Of a stretch of 64,000 bases of DNA, positions 52,022 through 60,043 are shown in pieces (within the stretch, counting starts at the first letter, position 1; every line of letters begins with the position of its first letter). Both the position numbers and the translations under genes were made by a program. The stretch spans positions 32,563 through 96,562 of the forward strand of contig JAEXNT010000001.1 in assembly GCA_023439545.1 (NCBI GenBank), given 5' to 3'. The stretch is from Bacillota bacterium (GTDB lineage Bacteria; Bacillota; Clostridia; Acetivibrionales; DTU013). The notes under the pieces are model-generated. The model was not told the DNA's origin. It saw nothing but the letters and a program-made list of their open reading frames with translations, and did no database searches.

Positions 52022-52986
52022 CAGGCCAGGCCCCACTGGCGCATGAGCTCGTCGAACACTCCTGCGCAGGCTATAGTGTCCCTTAGCGGCATTATATCGC
52101 TTTCTGTCCTGTTGTTCCTGTATAGCTCTGCAAAATGCTTTATTTCAAATATGAAACCGTCGTCGAAGGCCGTTTCGAAGCTTCCGACCAGATTGTCCTT
52201 ATTGTCCAGCAGCTCGCATTTTCTTGAACCGAGAAAGCTGCGTACGACAATATGTCCCTCGGAACCATAAACATAAGCATCCTGACTCGTCACAGCCGTA
52301 AGTCCGCAACTCAGCGATGCCAGCGCACCGCTTTCAAAACCAAGGCTGAACGCGGCATAATCGTCAACTCCCGATTTACTGATAGATGCGACTCCTGTAA
52401 CTTTTTCAGGGTTTTCCCCAAGTATGCCTGTCGCGAATTCGATAGGGTAGACTCCGGCGTCATAGAGGCTGCCGCCGGCCAATGCTGGATTATACAGCCT
52501 ATGCTTCGGATCGAAGGGGAAGTTGAAACAGAACGAGGCGTTAATGAGACTGATCTTTCCTATCCTGTTGTCCCGCACCCATTCCCTGGCTTTTATGAAA
52601 GCAGGGGTGAACCTCGACCACATCGCTTCCATCAGCAGCGCTTTCTTCTCCCTTGAAAGCGCGGCTAGCTCTTCTGCCTCCCTCTTATGAAGCACCATGG
52701 GTTTTTCACATATGACGGCCTTGCCGTGATCAAGGCAAAGCTTTATGATATCGTAATGAAAATTATGTGTCAGACTTATGTAAACAACATCGACTGCCTT
52801 ATCCTGCACCAGTTCGAGATAACTTCTGCAGGCCCTTACCGCCCGGTGCTTTTTGGCGAATTCCTCGGCCCTGCTTTCGTCGGAAGACGCCACCGCATAC
52901 AGTTCGACGCCCTCATCTGTGTTCAGTACGGACGCAAAGCGGTTTGCTATACCGCCCAAGCCAATGATTCCAAAGCGAACTCTCAT
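52021..52986 (-). CDS. Gfo/Idh/MocA family oxidoreductase
   Basis: 321 residues. N-terminal NAD(P) Rossmann fold 'FGIIGLGGIANRF', then 'VDVVYISLTHNFHYD' and the active-site lysine motif 'VICEKPM'. The C-terminal substrate domain includes 'GGSLYDAGVYPIEFA', with the Asp/His-region typical of the trans-dihydrodiol/glucose-fructose oxidoreductase branch. It is a complete sugar or polyol dehydrogenase-like enzyme of unknown substrate, transcribed divergently from the DUF1848 gene. Confidence 0.92.
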   Translation of the reverse strand: MRVRFGIIGLGGIANRFASVLNTDEGVELYAVASSDESRAEEFAKKHRAVRACRSYLELVQDKAVDVVYISLTHNFHYDIIKLCLDHGKAVICEKPMVLHKREAEELAALSREKKALLMEAMWSRFTPAFIKAREWVRDNRIGKISLINASFCFNFPFDPKHRLYNPALAGGSLYDAGVYPIEFATGILGENPEKVTGVASISKSGVDDYAAFSLGFESGALASLSCGLTAVTSQDAYVYGSEGHIVVRSFLGSRKCELLDNKDNLVGSFETAFDDGFIFEIKHFAELYRNNRTESDIMPLRDTIACAGVFDELMRQWGLA

Positions 52987-53109
52987 AGTTACGACTCCTT
53001 ATCTGTGTGATATTGGTATATCGTTAATTTTACCGTTTTTTCCCGTAACATTCAATCGGATACCCGGCCGACGTATGTTATAATGGAATATATTGATGGG
53101 AGTATTTAT

Positions 53110-54108
53110 ATGGCTGCTGCTAAATGGGAAAAGGTCGCAATAAAAACCAAAGACGGCACTGTAGAAGGAATTGCGCCAATAATCGTTTCGGCCAGCCGAT
53201 CTACGGACATACCGGCATTCTATTCCGAATGGTTCATGAACCGGCTGCAGGAAGGGTATGTCAAATGGGTGAACCCGTTCAATTCAAAGCCCCAGTATAT
53301 CTCTTTCGATAACGCCAGACTGACAGTCTTCTGGACAAAGGATGCAAAGCCGATCATACCGTATCTTAAAGAGCTTGATACAAGAGGGATCAATTACTAC
53401 TTTACCTTCACAGTCAACGATTATGAAAATGAAGGCTTTGAACCGGGATTGAGGAGCCTTGGAGGCAGGATTGATACATTCAGGCAGCTTTCTGAAAAAC
53501 TCGGCAGGAAAAGGGTCATATGGAGGTTCGATCCGCTTGTTTTGACAGATCGGCTCGACACTGCAAGGCTGCTGGACAAGGTTTATAAAGTGGGCGGGAG
53601 GATAGCGGGCCATACTGACAAGCTGGTGATCAGTTTTGCGGACATTTCTTCATATGCCAAAGTCAGCCGCAACCTGCTCGGCAAAGGCATAAACTTCAGG
53701 GAGTTCACTCCCGAAGCAATGGAGACGGTAGCCCGCGGATTGCATGAAATGAATAAAAGCTGGGGACTGGAGCTGGCAACCTGCTGTGAGGAGATAGACT
53801 TAAGCAGGTACAACATCAAAGAGAACAAATGCATAGACGATGAACTCATGGTCAGATTATTTCCGCGTGATAAGGAGCTTATGGAGTTTATCGGGGCTGG
53901 GGCGGAAACGGCAGGCGGCCGGAAGAGCCTCAAGGACAAGGGACAGCGCCTCAATTGCGGCTGTGTGATGAGTAAGGACATAGGCAGGTACGACACCTGT
54001 GGTCACGGGTGCATATATTGCTACGCAAATAGCTCACCCGTGGCGGCATACGGCAATTATTTGAAATACTTGAAATCGGACAGGAGAGGGGAGTCGATCA
54101 TACCTTAG
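53110..54108 (+). CDS. DUF1848 family protein with C-terminal radical-SAM-like cysteine motif
   Basis: 332 residues from ATG 53110 preceded by GGGAG; an in-frame ATG at 53083 overlaps a TATAAT box (53079-53084). 'IIVSASRSTDIPAFY' and 'VKWVNPFNSKPQYISF' open the family. Near the C-terminus 'CGCVMSKDIGRYDTCGHGCIYCYANSS' is seen in part; its CxxxCxxC arrangement (CGHGCIYC) resembles a radical SAM or spore-photoproduct-lyase-like cluster site. The function of DUF1848 proteins is not established. Confidence 0.88.
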   Translation: MAAAKWEKVAIKTKDGTVEGIAPIIVSASRSTDIPAFYSEWFMNRLQEGYVKWVNPFNSKPQYISFDNARLTVFWTKDAKPIIPYLKELDTRGINYYFTFTVNDYENEGFEPGLRSLGGRIDTFRQLSEKLGRKRVIWRFDPLVLTDRLDTARLLDKVYKVGGRIAGHTDKLVISFADISSYAKVSRNLLGKGINFREFTPEAMETVARGLHEMNKSWGLELATCCEEIDLSRYNIKENKCIDDELMVRLFPRDKELMEFIGAGAETAGGRKSLKDKGQRLNCGCVMSKDIGRYDTCGHGCIYCYANSSPVAAYGNYLKYLKSDRRGESIIP

Positions 54109-54228
54109 CAGACCGGTCTGCCGTACACGCGATGGACCGGCAATCGCACATATACCACATACCAGCGCAACTTGCGGCGCGCGGAAGAAAAAGCTTCGGA
54201 TTATACGTATCAAGTGAGGGAGCTGAAA

Positions 54229-55107
54229 ATGATGAAAAGGGGTAAAAAGATCATGATTTGGGGAATCGGCATATTTATTCTTCTAGTATTAAGTATATTG
54301 ATCTGGTTCAATATATCCTATTCTCCTATGAAAGCTGAGTTCGACAGGCTATTGGGCTCTCAGCTTTCAAATATAGAACCGGAAAGCGAAGTTTTTACGC
54401 CCGGGGATATTTCAGGGCTGCCATCCCCGGTACAGAAATATTTTAATTACTGCGGGTTTATCGGTAAACCTAAAATGTCCGATGTGAGGATATTTTACAA
54501 TAATGTCGATTTTATTCTGTCGCCTGATAAACCAAAACTGAAGATTAAATATACGCAGTGCAATTTTGTAAAAAAGCCTGAAAGGCTGGCATTTATAGAT
54601 ACAAGCATGTATGGCATTCCCTTCGAGGGTATCGACGCATATCAGGGCGGAGCCGGTTCGATGAAAGGCGTTTTTGCCAAGGCTATCACATTATTCGACC
54701 AAAAGGGCTCTGAATTTAATATGTCAAGCCTTGTAAACTGCCTGGCCGAGAGCCTCCTTGTTCCCAACGCCGCTTTGCAGGACTATATAAAATGGGAAAG
54801 CATCGATGATACGCACGCAAAGGGTATCATTTCGTATTACGGGCTGACTGCCGAAGGCATATTCACCTTTGACGGCGACGGCAGGATGGTGGATTTCACT
54901 ACCGACGACAGGATCAGCGTTTCTCCTGACGGCAAGGCTCAAAAAGTAAAGTGGTCGGCTTTATGCGAAGATTATAAGGACTTCGGAGGAATTAAGCTGC
55001 CGAACCACCTGCAAGGCGTCTGGCATTACGCTTCCGGAGATCTTTTATATTTCGATGGCAGGGACATAACTGTTGAATACGACATGAAGACCGCCGGACG
55101 GAACTGA
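54229..55107 (+). CDS. DUF6544-like membrane-anchored protein
   Basis: 292 residues from the ATG after GAGGGAG. One N-terminal membrane helix (about 10-30), then 'DISGLPSPVQKYFNYCGFIG', the LPxPVQxYFxYxG motif of the DUF6544 family, and a beta-rich domain ('ERLAFIDTSMYGIPFEG', 'DDRISVSPDGKAQKVKWS'), probably on the outer face. Function unknown. It is followed by a CBM32-like protein in the same direction. Confidence 0.75.
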   Translation: MMKRGKKIMIWGIGIFILLVLSILIWFNISYSPMKAEFDRLLGSQLSNIEPESEVFTPGDISGLPSPVQKYFNYCGFIGKPKMSDVRIFYNNVDFILSPDKPKLKIKYTQCNFVKKPERLAFIDTSMYGIPFEGIDAYQGGAGSMKGVFAKAITLFDQKGSEFNMSSLVNCLAESLLVPNAALQDYIKWESIDDTHAKGIISYYGLTAEGIFTFDGDGRMVDFTTDDRISVSPDGKAQKVKWSALCEDYKDFGGIKLPNHLQGVWHYASGDLLYFDGRDITVEYDMKTAGRN

Positions 55108-55140
55108 ATAGGGCGGAAATGGTGTAACACGGCCTGTTTT

Positions 55141-55794
55141 ATGAATACATCTTCAGCCCGACTTCCGGCGTCGAAAATCCTGCCGGGTGTCGTTATACTG
55201 CTGATGGCAATACTGCTGGCTATAATTGCATACGGCTTAACAGGAATCAAAACACCTTCCCCGGCGATGGACCAGGCAAACCTGACGGTCGTTTCCGCGC
55301 CGGACCAGACGGAAGCCATGGAACATCCCGATTTTGTGAAGGAGGAATACGTTCCTGTTGTTCCCGAGGGGAAAAACATAGCCCCCGACGGAATTATCAC
55401 GGCAAGCAGCTTCACCGACGTATATCCGGCCACAAAAGCTGTGGACGGCAACGTTAACGGTCCTTCCTACTGGGAAGCGAAAGCCGGCAGTTATCCCAAC
55501 ACACTGACCGTCAAGCTCTCTGAGGCCTCCGGCATACATGCCGTGAGAGTGCGCCTAAACCCCGCCGGTATATGGGGTAAAAGGACACAGACCTTTTCCG
55601 TGAGCGCGGGCGTCGAAGGAGAAAAATATACCGAAATCATGCCCATGACGCAATACGCCTTTGACCCGGACAGGGGGAACGAAGCCGTCATAGAGTTCAA
55701 TTCCGTCAACGCCCAATATATCAAACTGGAATTTACCGAAAATTCTGGCGCTGCAGGCGCTCAGGCAGCAGAGCTTGAGATATACGGCAATTGA
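55141..55794 (+). CDS. Membrane-anchored discoidin/CBM32-like protein
   Basis: 217 residues. An N-terminal anchor or signal helix (about 13-34) precedes a linker, then a F5/8-type-C (discoidin, CBM32-like) beta-sandwich at about 78-217: 'NIAPDGIITASSFTDVYPA', 'AVDGNVNGPSYWEA', 'IHAVRVRLNP', and the closing 'AAELEIYGN'. Such domains bind carbohydrate or phospholipid. No catalytic domain is attached. The ribosome binding site is weak. A strong hairpin terminator follows the stop. Confidence 0.8.
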   Translation: MNTSSARLPASKILPGVVILLMAILLAIIAYGLTGIKTPSPAMDQANLTVVSAPDQTEAMEHPDFVKEEYVPVVPEGKNIAPDGIITASSFTDVYPATKAVDGNVNGPSYWEAKAGSYPNTLTVKLSEASGIHAVRVRLNPAGIWGKRTQTFSVSAGVEGEKYTEIMPMTQYAFDPDRGNEAVIEFNSVNAQYIKLEFTENSGAAGAQAAELEIYGN

Positions 55795-55809
55795 TTGTTA
55801 AGTTTACGC

Positions 55810-55855
55810 AATAGTGGTATTATTTCCTGGTACGAAATAATACTGCTATTTTTTT
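55810..55855 (+). terminator. Strong hairpin terminator touching the ribosome binding site of the next gene
   Basis: A 17-bp stem, 55810-55826 with 55834-55850 (two wobble pairs), loop CTGGTAC, then a run of T. The Shine-Dalgarno GGAGAAG of the acetyltransferase gene starts right after the T-run, leaving no room for a separate promoter. The hairpin may therefore be an attenuator as well as a terminator. Confidence 0.85.
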
Positions 55856-55866
55856 GGAGAAGAAAA

Positions 55867-56364
55867 ATGAATCGAAGCGAAAGTGTCAACGGACTGAGCA
55901 TAAGGTTTGCGGGGGAAAAAGATGTTCCTCTCATCCTGGAATTCATCAAAGGCCTTGCCGATTACGAAAGGATGCTCGATGACGTAGTCGCCACGGAGGA
56001 GATACTGATGGAATCCCTCTTTAAAAGAAAGGCTGCCGAAGTCGTCATAGCGGAGTGTGACGGGATGCCGGCGGGCTTTGCTTTGTTCTTTCATAATTTT
56101 TCAACGTTCCTTGGGAAGCCGGGGATATATCTCGAAGATCTTTTTGTAAAGCCCGAATTTCGAGGCCGGGGCATTGGCAGGCTGCTGCTTTCCTTCCTTG
56201 CCGGGCTCGTGCTTGAACGCGACTGCGGCAGGCTCGAGTGGGCCTGTCTGGATTGGAACGAACCCTCGATAAAATTCTATAAACAGCTGGGCGCGGTCCC
56301 CATGCAGGATTGGACCGTTTACAGAGTCACCGGCGCGGCGCTGAAGGAACTGGCCGGAAAGTGA
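55867..56364 (+). CDS. GNAT family N-acetyltransferase
   Basis: 165 residues from ATG 55867 (GGAGAAG upstream). It begins 'LSIRFAGEKDVPLILEFIKG', with the acetyl-CoA-binding motif A 'LEDLFVKPEFRGRGIGRLLL' and 'WNEPSIKFYKQLGA'. It resembles diamine/spermidine-type acetyltransferases and similar small-molecule GNATs. The substrate is not known. See the hairpin entry for its unusual 5' context. Confidence 0.92.
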   Translation: MNRSESVNGLSIRFAGEKDVPLILEFIKGLADYERMLDDVVATEEILMESLFKRKAAEVVIAECDGMPAGFALFFHNFSTFLGKPGIYLEDLFVKPEFRGRGIGRLLLSFLAGLVLERDCGRLEWACLDWNEPSIKFYKQLGAVPMQDWTVYRVTGAALKELAGK

Positions 56365-56474
56365 ACCGACCCGGCAGCGGATGCGCCGGTATCTTTGCCG
56401 GTTCAGGTATGAATTCAGCGGACTGTTGGGTATTCTAAACGATGAGTAAAATTTGTTAAAGGAGCAGGTCCGAT

Positions 56475-56873
56475 ATGAAAAAGATCATACCAAATATCGT
56501 GATAAATAATTGCAGTGAAGCCCTCGAATTTTACAAGGGGATTTTCGGAGGAGAAATCAAAAATCACCAACTGGCAGACGGCAAGGAAATGTTCAAGGGG
56601 TTCGAAGGGAAAATAGTCCATTCGGAGCTCTGGATAAACGACGACTGTATTCTCCACCTGAACGACGTTATGATGGGTGGAGGCGGCGATTTCAGAAGCA
56701 ATATAAACCTGATGCTTCAGATGGATAGTATGGACGAAATCAAGCGCGTATTTGAGGGGCTCAGTAAAAACGGCAAGGTGCAGTACGAACTCCAGAAGAC
56801 CTTCTGGGGATCCCACCATGCGGTCGTTATCGATCAGTTCGGGGTAATATGGTCTCTGGATTTTGCCGGATAA
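56475..56873 (+). CDS. VOC (glyoxalase/PhnB-like) superfamily protein
   Basis: 132 residues. 'IIPNIVINNCSEALEFYKGI', 'IVHSELWINDDCILHLND' and 'HHAVVIDQFGVIWSLDFAG' follow the beta-alpha-beta-beta-beta pattern of PhnB/YjdN-like VOC proteins. The typical metal ligands (His, Glu) are only partly present, so enzymatic activity is uncertain. AAGGAGCAGG precedes the ATG. Confidence 0.9.
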   Translation: MKKIIPNIVINNCSEALEFYKGIFGGEIKNHQLADGKEMFKGFEGKIVHSELWINDDCILHLNDVMMGGGGDFRSNINLMLQMDSMDEIKRVFEGLSKNGKVQYELQKTFWGSHHAVVIDQFGVIWSLDFAG

Positions 56874-56957
56874 CGAAAAAAACACCCGATGTATCCATAA
56901 ATAGTCTACTTATTAATCAAAACATTTGCTGATATAGTTTAATGCAGGAGGTGCATC

Positions 56958-57776
56958 ATGCCTGCATTATTTTTCAGCATCGCCGTAAATACGGCGTCTA
57001 ACGTCATACAGCTCATTGCAGGATGCCTTTTGGCCATTATCACTCACAGTGTTTTCAAAGGCCGTATCGATGACGCCTTAGATACTGACGGTTTGAAAAG
57101 GCTTTCTTTCAAAAGGACAGCGATCATCGCGCTGCTTTCACTCACCGGGGTTATCCTTCCTTTGGGGATATATGGGATCATCCCGCTCATCGCCGCCCTC
57201 CTGACGGCCGGTTTCAACAGTTATGCCGCAGGGGCGCTTCTTGTTTCAAATGTAATGTTCAATATGCTCATACCGGGAAGTGATCCGGGTTTTATATGGA
57301 AGAACGGGTACAGGCAGCTCATCTTTGCTTTTATCGCAGGTTTTGCTGCCGGGCTGCTGGTGCTGCTCGCCTCGAAAAGGGAGGGCAGTGCGGTAAGGCA
57401 GCGTTATATGCCGCAAATAAAGGAAGACCCGTCAAAACCCAAAATGCTTGTGCTGCTCGCCGATGACAGTTTTCGGAAGCTGGGACTTTTACTTGTGGCC
57501 GGAGTGATCGCCGATACTGTTTTTCAAAGATATATGCTCGGAAGCATCGTGAATGCCTTCTATTCCAACCCAATAACGGAAGCGATACCCACTTTCTTCG
57601 GGGGCCGGAACATATCGAATCCTATGTTTATGCTGACCTTCAAGATTATCTACATGCTTATGAACCTTATAAACCTGTTTGTACTTACCGCCATACTTAA
57701 ATTCAAATGGCTGATACGCTATTTCGGTTATTACCTGCTGTGGGCTGTCGTATTGGCTATTCCTGCATTCATATAG
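56958..57776 (+). CDS. Permease-like membrane protein, divergent paralogue of the ArsP/DUF318 permease downstream
   Basis: 272 residues with about seven membrane segments. The segment 'LPLGIYGIIPLIAALLTAG' and 'ALLVSNVMFN' align with 'SPICMYGTAPLIASLGRKG' and 'SFMVSSILIN' of the permease encoded at 59125. The cysteine of that motif is missing here, and the second-half motif CGGGTVPL has no counterpart. It looks like a permease subunit that has lost conserved transport residues, perhaps a partner. AGGAGGTG precedes the ATG. It is first in a four-gene cluster. Confidence 0.65.
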   Translation: MPALFFSIAVNTASNVIQLIAGCLLAIITHSVFKGRIDDALDTDGLKRLSFKRTAIIALLSLTGVILPLGIYGIIPLIAALLTAGFNSYAAGALLVSNVMFNMLIPGSDPGFIWKNGYRQLIFAFIAGFAAGLLVLLASKREGSAVRQRYMPQIKEDPSKPKMLVLLADDSFRKLGLLLVAGVIADTVFQRYMLGSIVNAFYSNPITEAIPTFFGGRNISNPMFMLTFKIIYMLMNLINLFVLTAILKFKWLIRYFGYYLLWAVVLAIPAFI

Positions 57777-57801
57777 ATTTAGAGATGGGGAGGATGTAAA
57801 A

Positions 57802-59007
57802 ATGTCAAAGGCAAAAACAATAATCATTTACGGGCTCATTCTGATCCTTTGCGCGGCTGCCGCAGCCGGCTATTTCATGACAAAATCCGGGCAGCCGGCG
57901 GATGTAGCCTCACAGACAACAGCAGCCTCTGAAGCTGACGGCGTATCGTCGGGCGGGACGTCCTCGGATTCGCAGAACGCCGGTGACAATACATCGGCTG
58001 TAACGTCCGGAACAGGTACGGCTTCTGCAGGCGCCGCTGCAGCTGAAGCCAAAGCCTCCGGCGACAATGGCGGCCCGGATAAAAGCAGTCTGGATGCACA
58101 CGTCAGGGAAGTAATGCAGAAATCGGTCGCCGAGCCCGATCCGAACCCCGTTGTAGGTATCGGAAGAGGTACCGATTATGCCGGGGTAACCGGGGAAGCG
58201 GTAAAAAATGCGGGGGGCATCGACGGTATTGTCAAAAAAGGCGATACAGTCCTGATAAAGCCTAATATATGCACGCTTGCCGAAGCAACCGACGGGCGTA
58301 TCACCGATTATCGGGTAGTTCAGAAGGTAGTGGATATGGTCAAGGCCCTTGGAGCATCAAGGGTGATCATCGCTGAGGGCACTATAGCAGGCGACGCATT
58401 CTCGAGTCCATTCCTGCGGCAGAACAAGTTCGATACGATACAGGGAGTCGAGCTTGTAAACCTTAATGCCTTTAACGAGGAAGATTGTTATGAGCTTATG
58501 CCTGAAAAAAGCATGACGGGAAAGGCGATATTTATCCCTAAAATTTATATGGATGCGGACGTAGTTATCGGAGTGGCAAAGCTGAAGACGCATTTCCAGC
58601 CGGACGCCGTTGTCTCGCTCTCACTCAAGAATTCCTACGGGGTGCCGCCCGGAAACATATACGGACTGGGCTCGAAGGATGGGCTGCATGCACTCGGTCT
58701 GAAGGAATCCATAGTGGACATCAATAAGATAAGAAAACCGGATTTCTTCATTATTGACGGCATGGTCGGCGGAGAGGGCTACGGACCTCTGAGAAACACT
58801 CCTGTCGATTCGCAGATTATTTTCGCAGGAAAGGATCCTGTGGCTCTTGATACGGCAGCCGCAACCTTCATGGGCTTTACTGCGGATGAGATACCTCATC
58901 TCAAGCTGGCAAGCGATGAAAAGCTCGGGATTTCCGACCTGAAAAGCATCAAGATAGTTGGCGCTGATCTGGACGAGATTAAAATGAAATTCGAACCTGC
59001 CTTCTGA
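57802..59007 (+). CDS. Extracytoplasmic DUF362 protein
   Basis: 401 residues. One N-terminal membrane helix (about 7-27), an Ala/Ser/Gly/Thr-rich linker (about 30-95), then a DUF362 domain: 'VLIKPNICTLAEATDGR', KLKTH (260-264), 'SLKNSYGVPPGN', GGEGYGPL (323-330) and 'FAGKDPVALDTAAATFMG'. The helix plus linker place the domain outside the cell. It has no ferredoxin module, unlike its paralogue at 60044. DUF362 function is not established. It lies 25 bp after the first permease-like gene. Confidence 0.85.
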   Translation: MSKAKTIIIYGLILILCAAAAAGYFMTKSGQPADVASQTTAASEADGVSSGGTSSDSQNAGDNTSAVTSGTGTASAGAAAAEAKASGDNGGPDKSSLDAHVREVMQKSVAEPDPNPVVGIGRGTDYAGVTGEAVKNAGGIDGIVKKGDTVLIKPNICTLAEATDGRITDYRVVQKVVDMVKALGASRVIIAEGTIAGDAFSSPFLRQNKFDTIQGVELVNLNAFNEEDCYELMPEKSMTGKAIFIPKIYMDADVVIGVAKLKTHFQPDAVVSLSLKNSYGVPPGNIYGLGSKDGLHALGLKESIVDINKIRKPDFFIIDGMVGGEGYGPLRNTPVDSQIIFAGKDPVALDTAAATFMGFTADEIPHLKLASDEKLGISDLKSIKIVGADLDEIKMKFEPAF

Positions 59008-59030
59008 TAACAGCCGACTACAGCCGGTAA

Positions 59031-59097
59031 CGGCAGAAAACGGCAGAAAACGGCAGAAAACGGCACAAAACGGCACAAAACGGCACAAAACGGCAGA
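59031..59097 (+). repeat. Seven tandem 10-bp repeats
   Basis: CGGCAGAAAA (three copies), then CGGCACAAAA (three copies), then a partial copy CGGCAGA. They fill the gap between the extracytoplasmic DUF362 gene and the second permease gene. The period is one helical turn, with A-tracts in phase, which would favour intrinsic DNA bending. Confidence 0.95.
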
Positions 59098-59124
59098 TGC
59101 GCAAATTGCAAATGAGGTTTCAAA

Positions 59125-60030
59125 TTGCTGCTGAACAATATCATAGGTGAATTGTCCGAAATTGCATACTGGGTCATATTTCAGTTCAGGATGATATTCC
59201 CTTATTGGGCGGCCGGTACGATAACCGGCTCGCTCATATCGGTTTTTCTGTCCGGGAAAATAACTGCTTTGGCCGGAAAGCCGGGCCTCGGAAAATTCGG
59301 AGTTCTGGCCGTCGTTCCGGCCGCGCTGCTCGGTGCGGCATCCCCGATCTGCATGTACGGCACGGCGCCGCTGATAGCCTCACTGGGGAGGAAAGGAGTG
59401 CCGCAATACCTACTGGCCTCTTTCATGGTAAGCTCCATACTTATCAACCCGAACCTGTTCCTTTTCTCGTTTACACTCGGGACGGGAATAGCCGTACTGA
59501 GGCTTGTTTTATGCATAACAGCGGGAATAACCGCCGGAATACTTGCAAGATGTTTCTTTAATAACAGGCGGTTGTTCAGCTTTGACGGCTTTGAAGACAA
59601 AAAAAAGAAAACCTGCGCTTCCGGCGCTGCGGCGAGCTTCCTCAGCGACCTTAACAGGGCCGTACTGAAGACTGCGCCCTATTTTCTGGCGGGCATACTG
59701 CTTGCGGCGCTATTCGAGTGTTACTTTCCGAAGGATGTCATAACCGATGTCTTCGGCCGAAATAAAGGCTTCGGGGTACTTATGGCCGCATCTCTGGGGA
59801 TACCTGTATATGTCTGCGGCGGCGGTACGGTACCGCTGCTCAAGGCATGGCTCGAGGCGGGCATGAGCCCGGGCTCGGCTGCGGCGTTCATGATAACCGG
59901 GCCGGCGACCAAGATAACCAACCTTGGAGCAGTCAAAATAATCCTCGGCTTGAGAAATTTCATTTTTTATATTGCCTTTAACATTGCTTTTGCAGTCATT
60001 GCAGGTCTGTTGACCGACATTATATATTGA
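59125..60030 (+). CDS. ArsP/YraQ (PF03773, DUF318)-type permease
   Basis: 301 residues from TTG 59125, with TGAGGT upstream. About eight membrane segments in two pseudo-symmetric halves. The halves carry matching motifs, 'SPICMYGTAPL' (Cys 76) and 'VYVCGGGTVPL' (Cys 231), the conserved cysteine/glycine elements of this permease family, plus 'MITGPATKITNLGAV'. ArsP relatives export methylated arsenicals; most others are uncharacterised. Here it lies between two DUF362 genes. Confidence 0.85.
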   Translation: MLLNNIIGELSEIAYWVIFQFRMIFPYWAAGTITGSLISVFLSGKITALAGKPGLGKFGVLAVVPAALLGAASPICMYGTAPLIASLGRKGVPQYLLASFMVSSILINPNLFLFSFTLGTGIAVLRLVLCITAGITAGILARCFFNNRRLFSFDGFEDKKKKTCASGAAASFLSDLNRAVLKTAPYFLAGILLAALFECYFPKDVITDVFGRNKGFGVLMAASLGIPVYVCGGGTVPLLKAWLEAGMSPGSAAAFMITGPATKITNLGAVKIILGLRNFIFYIAFNIAFAVIAGLLTDIIY

Positions 60031-60043
60031 GGGTGTGACAGGT

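Noticed and set aside
59031..59097. Possible CRISPR or VNTR array
   Set aside because: Units are only 10 bp and contiguous with no spacers, so it is a simple tandem repeat.
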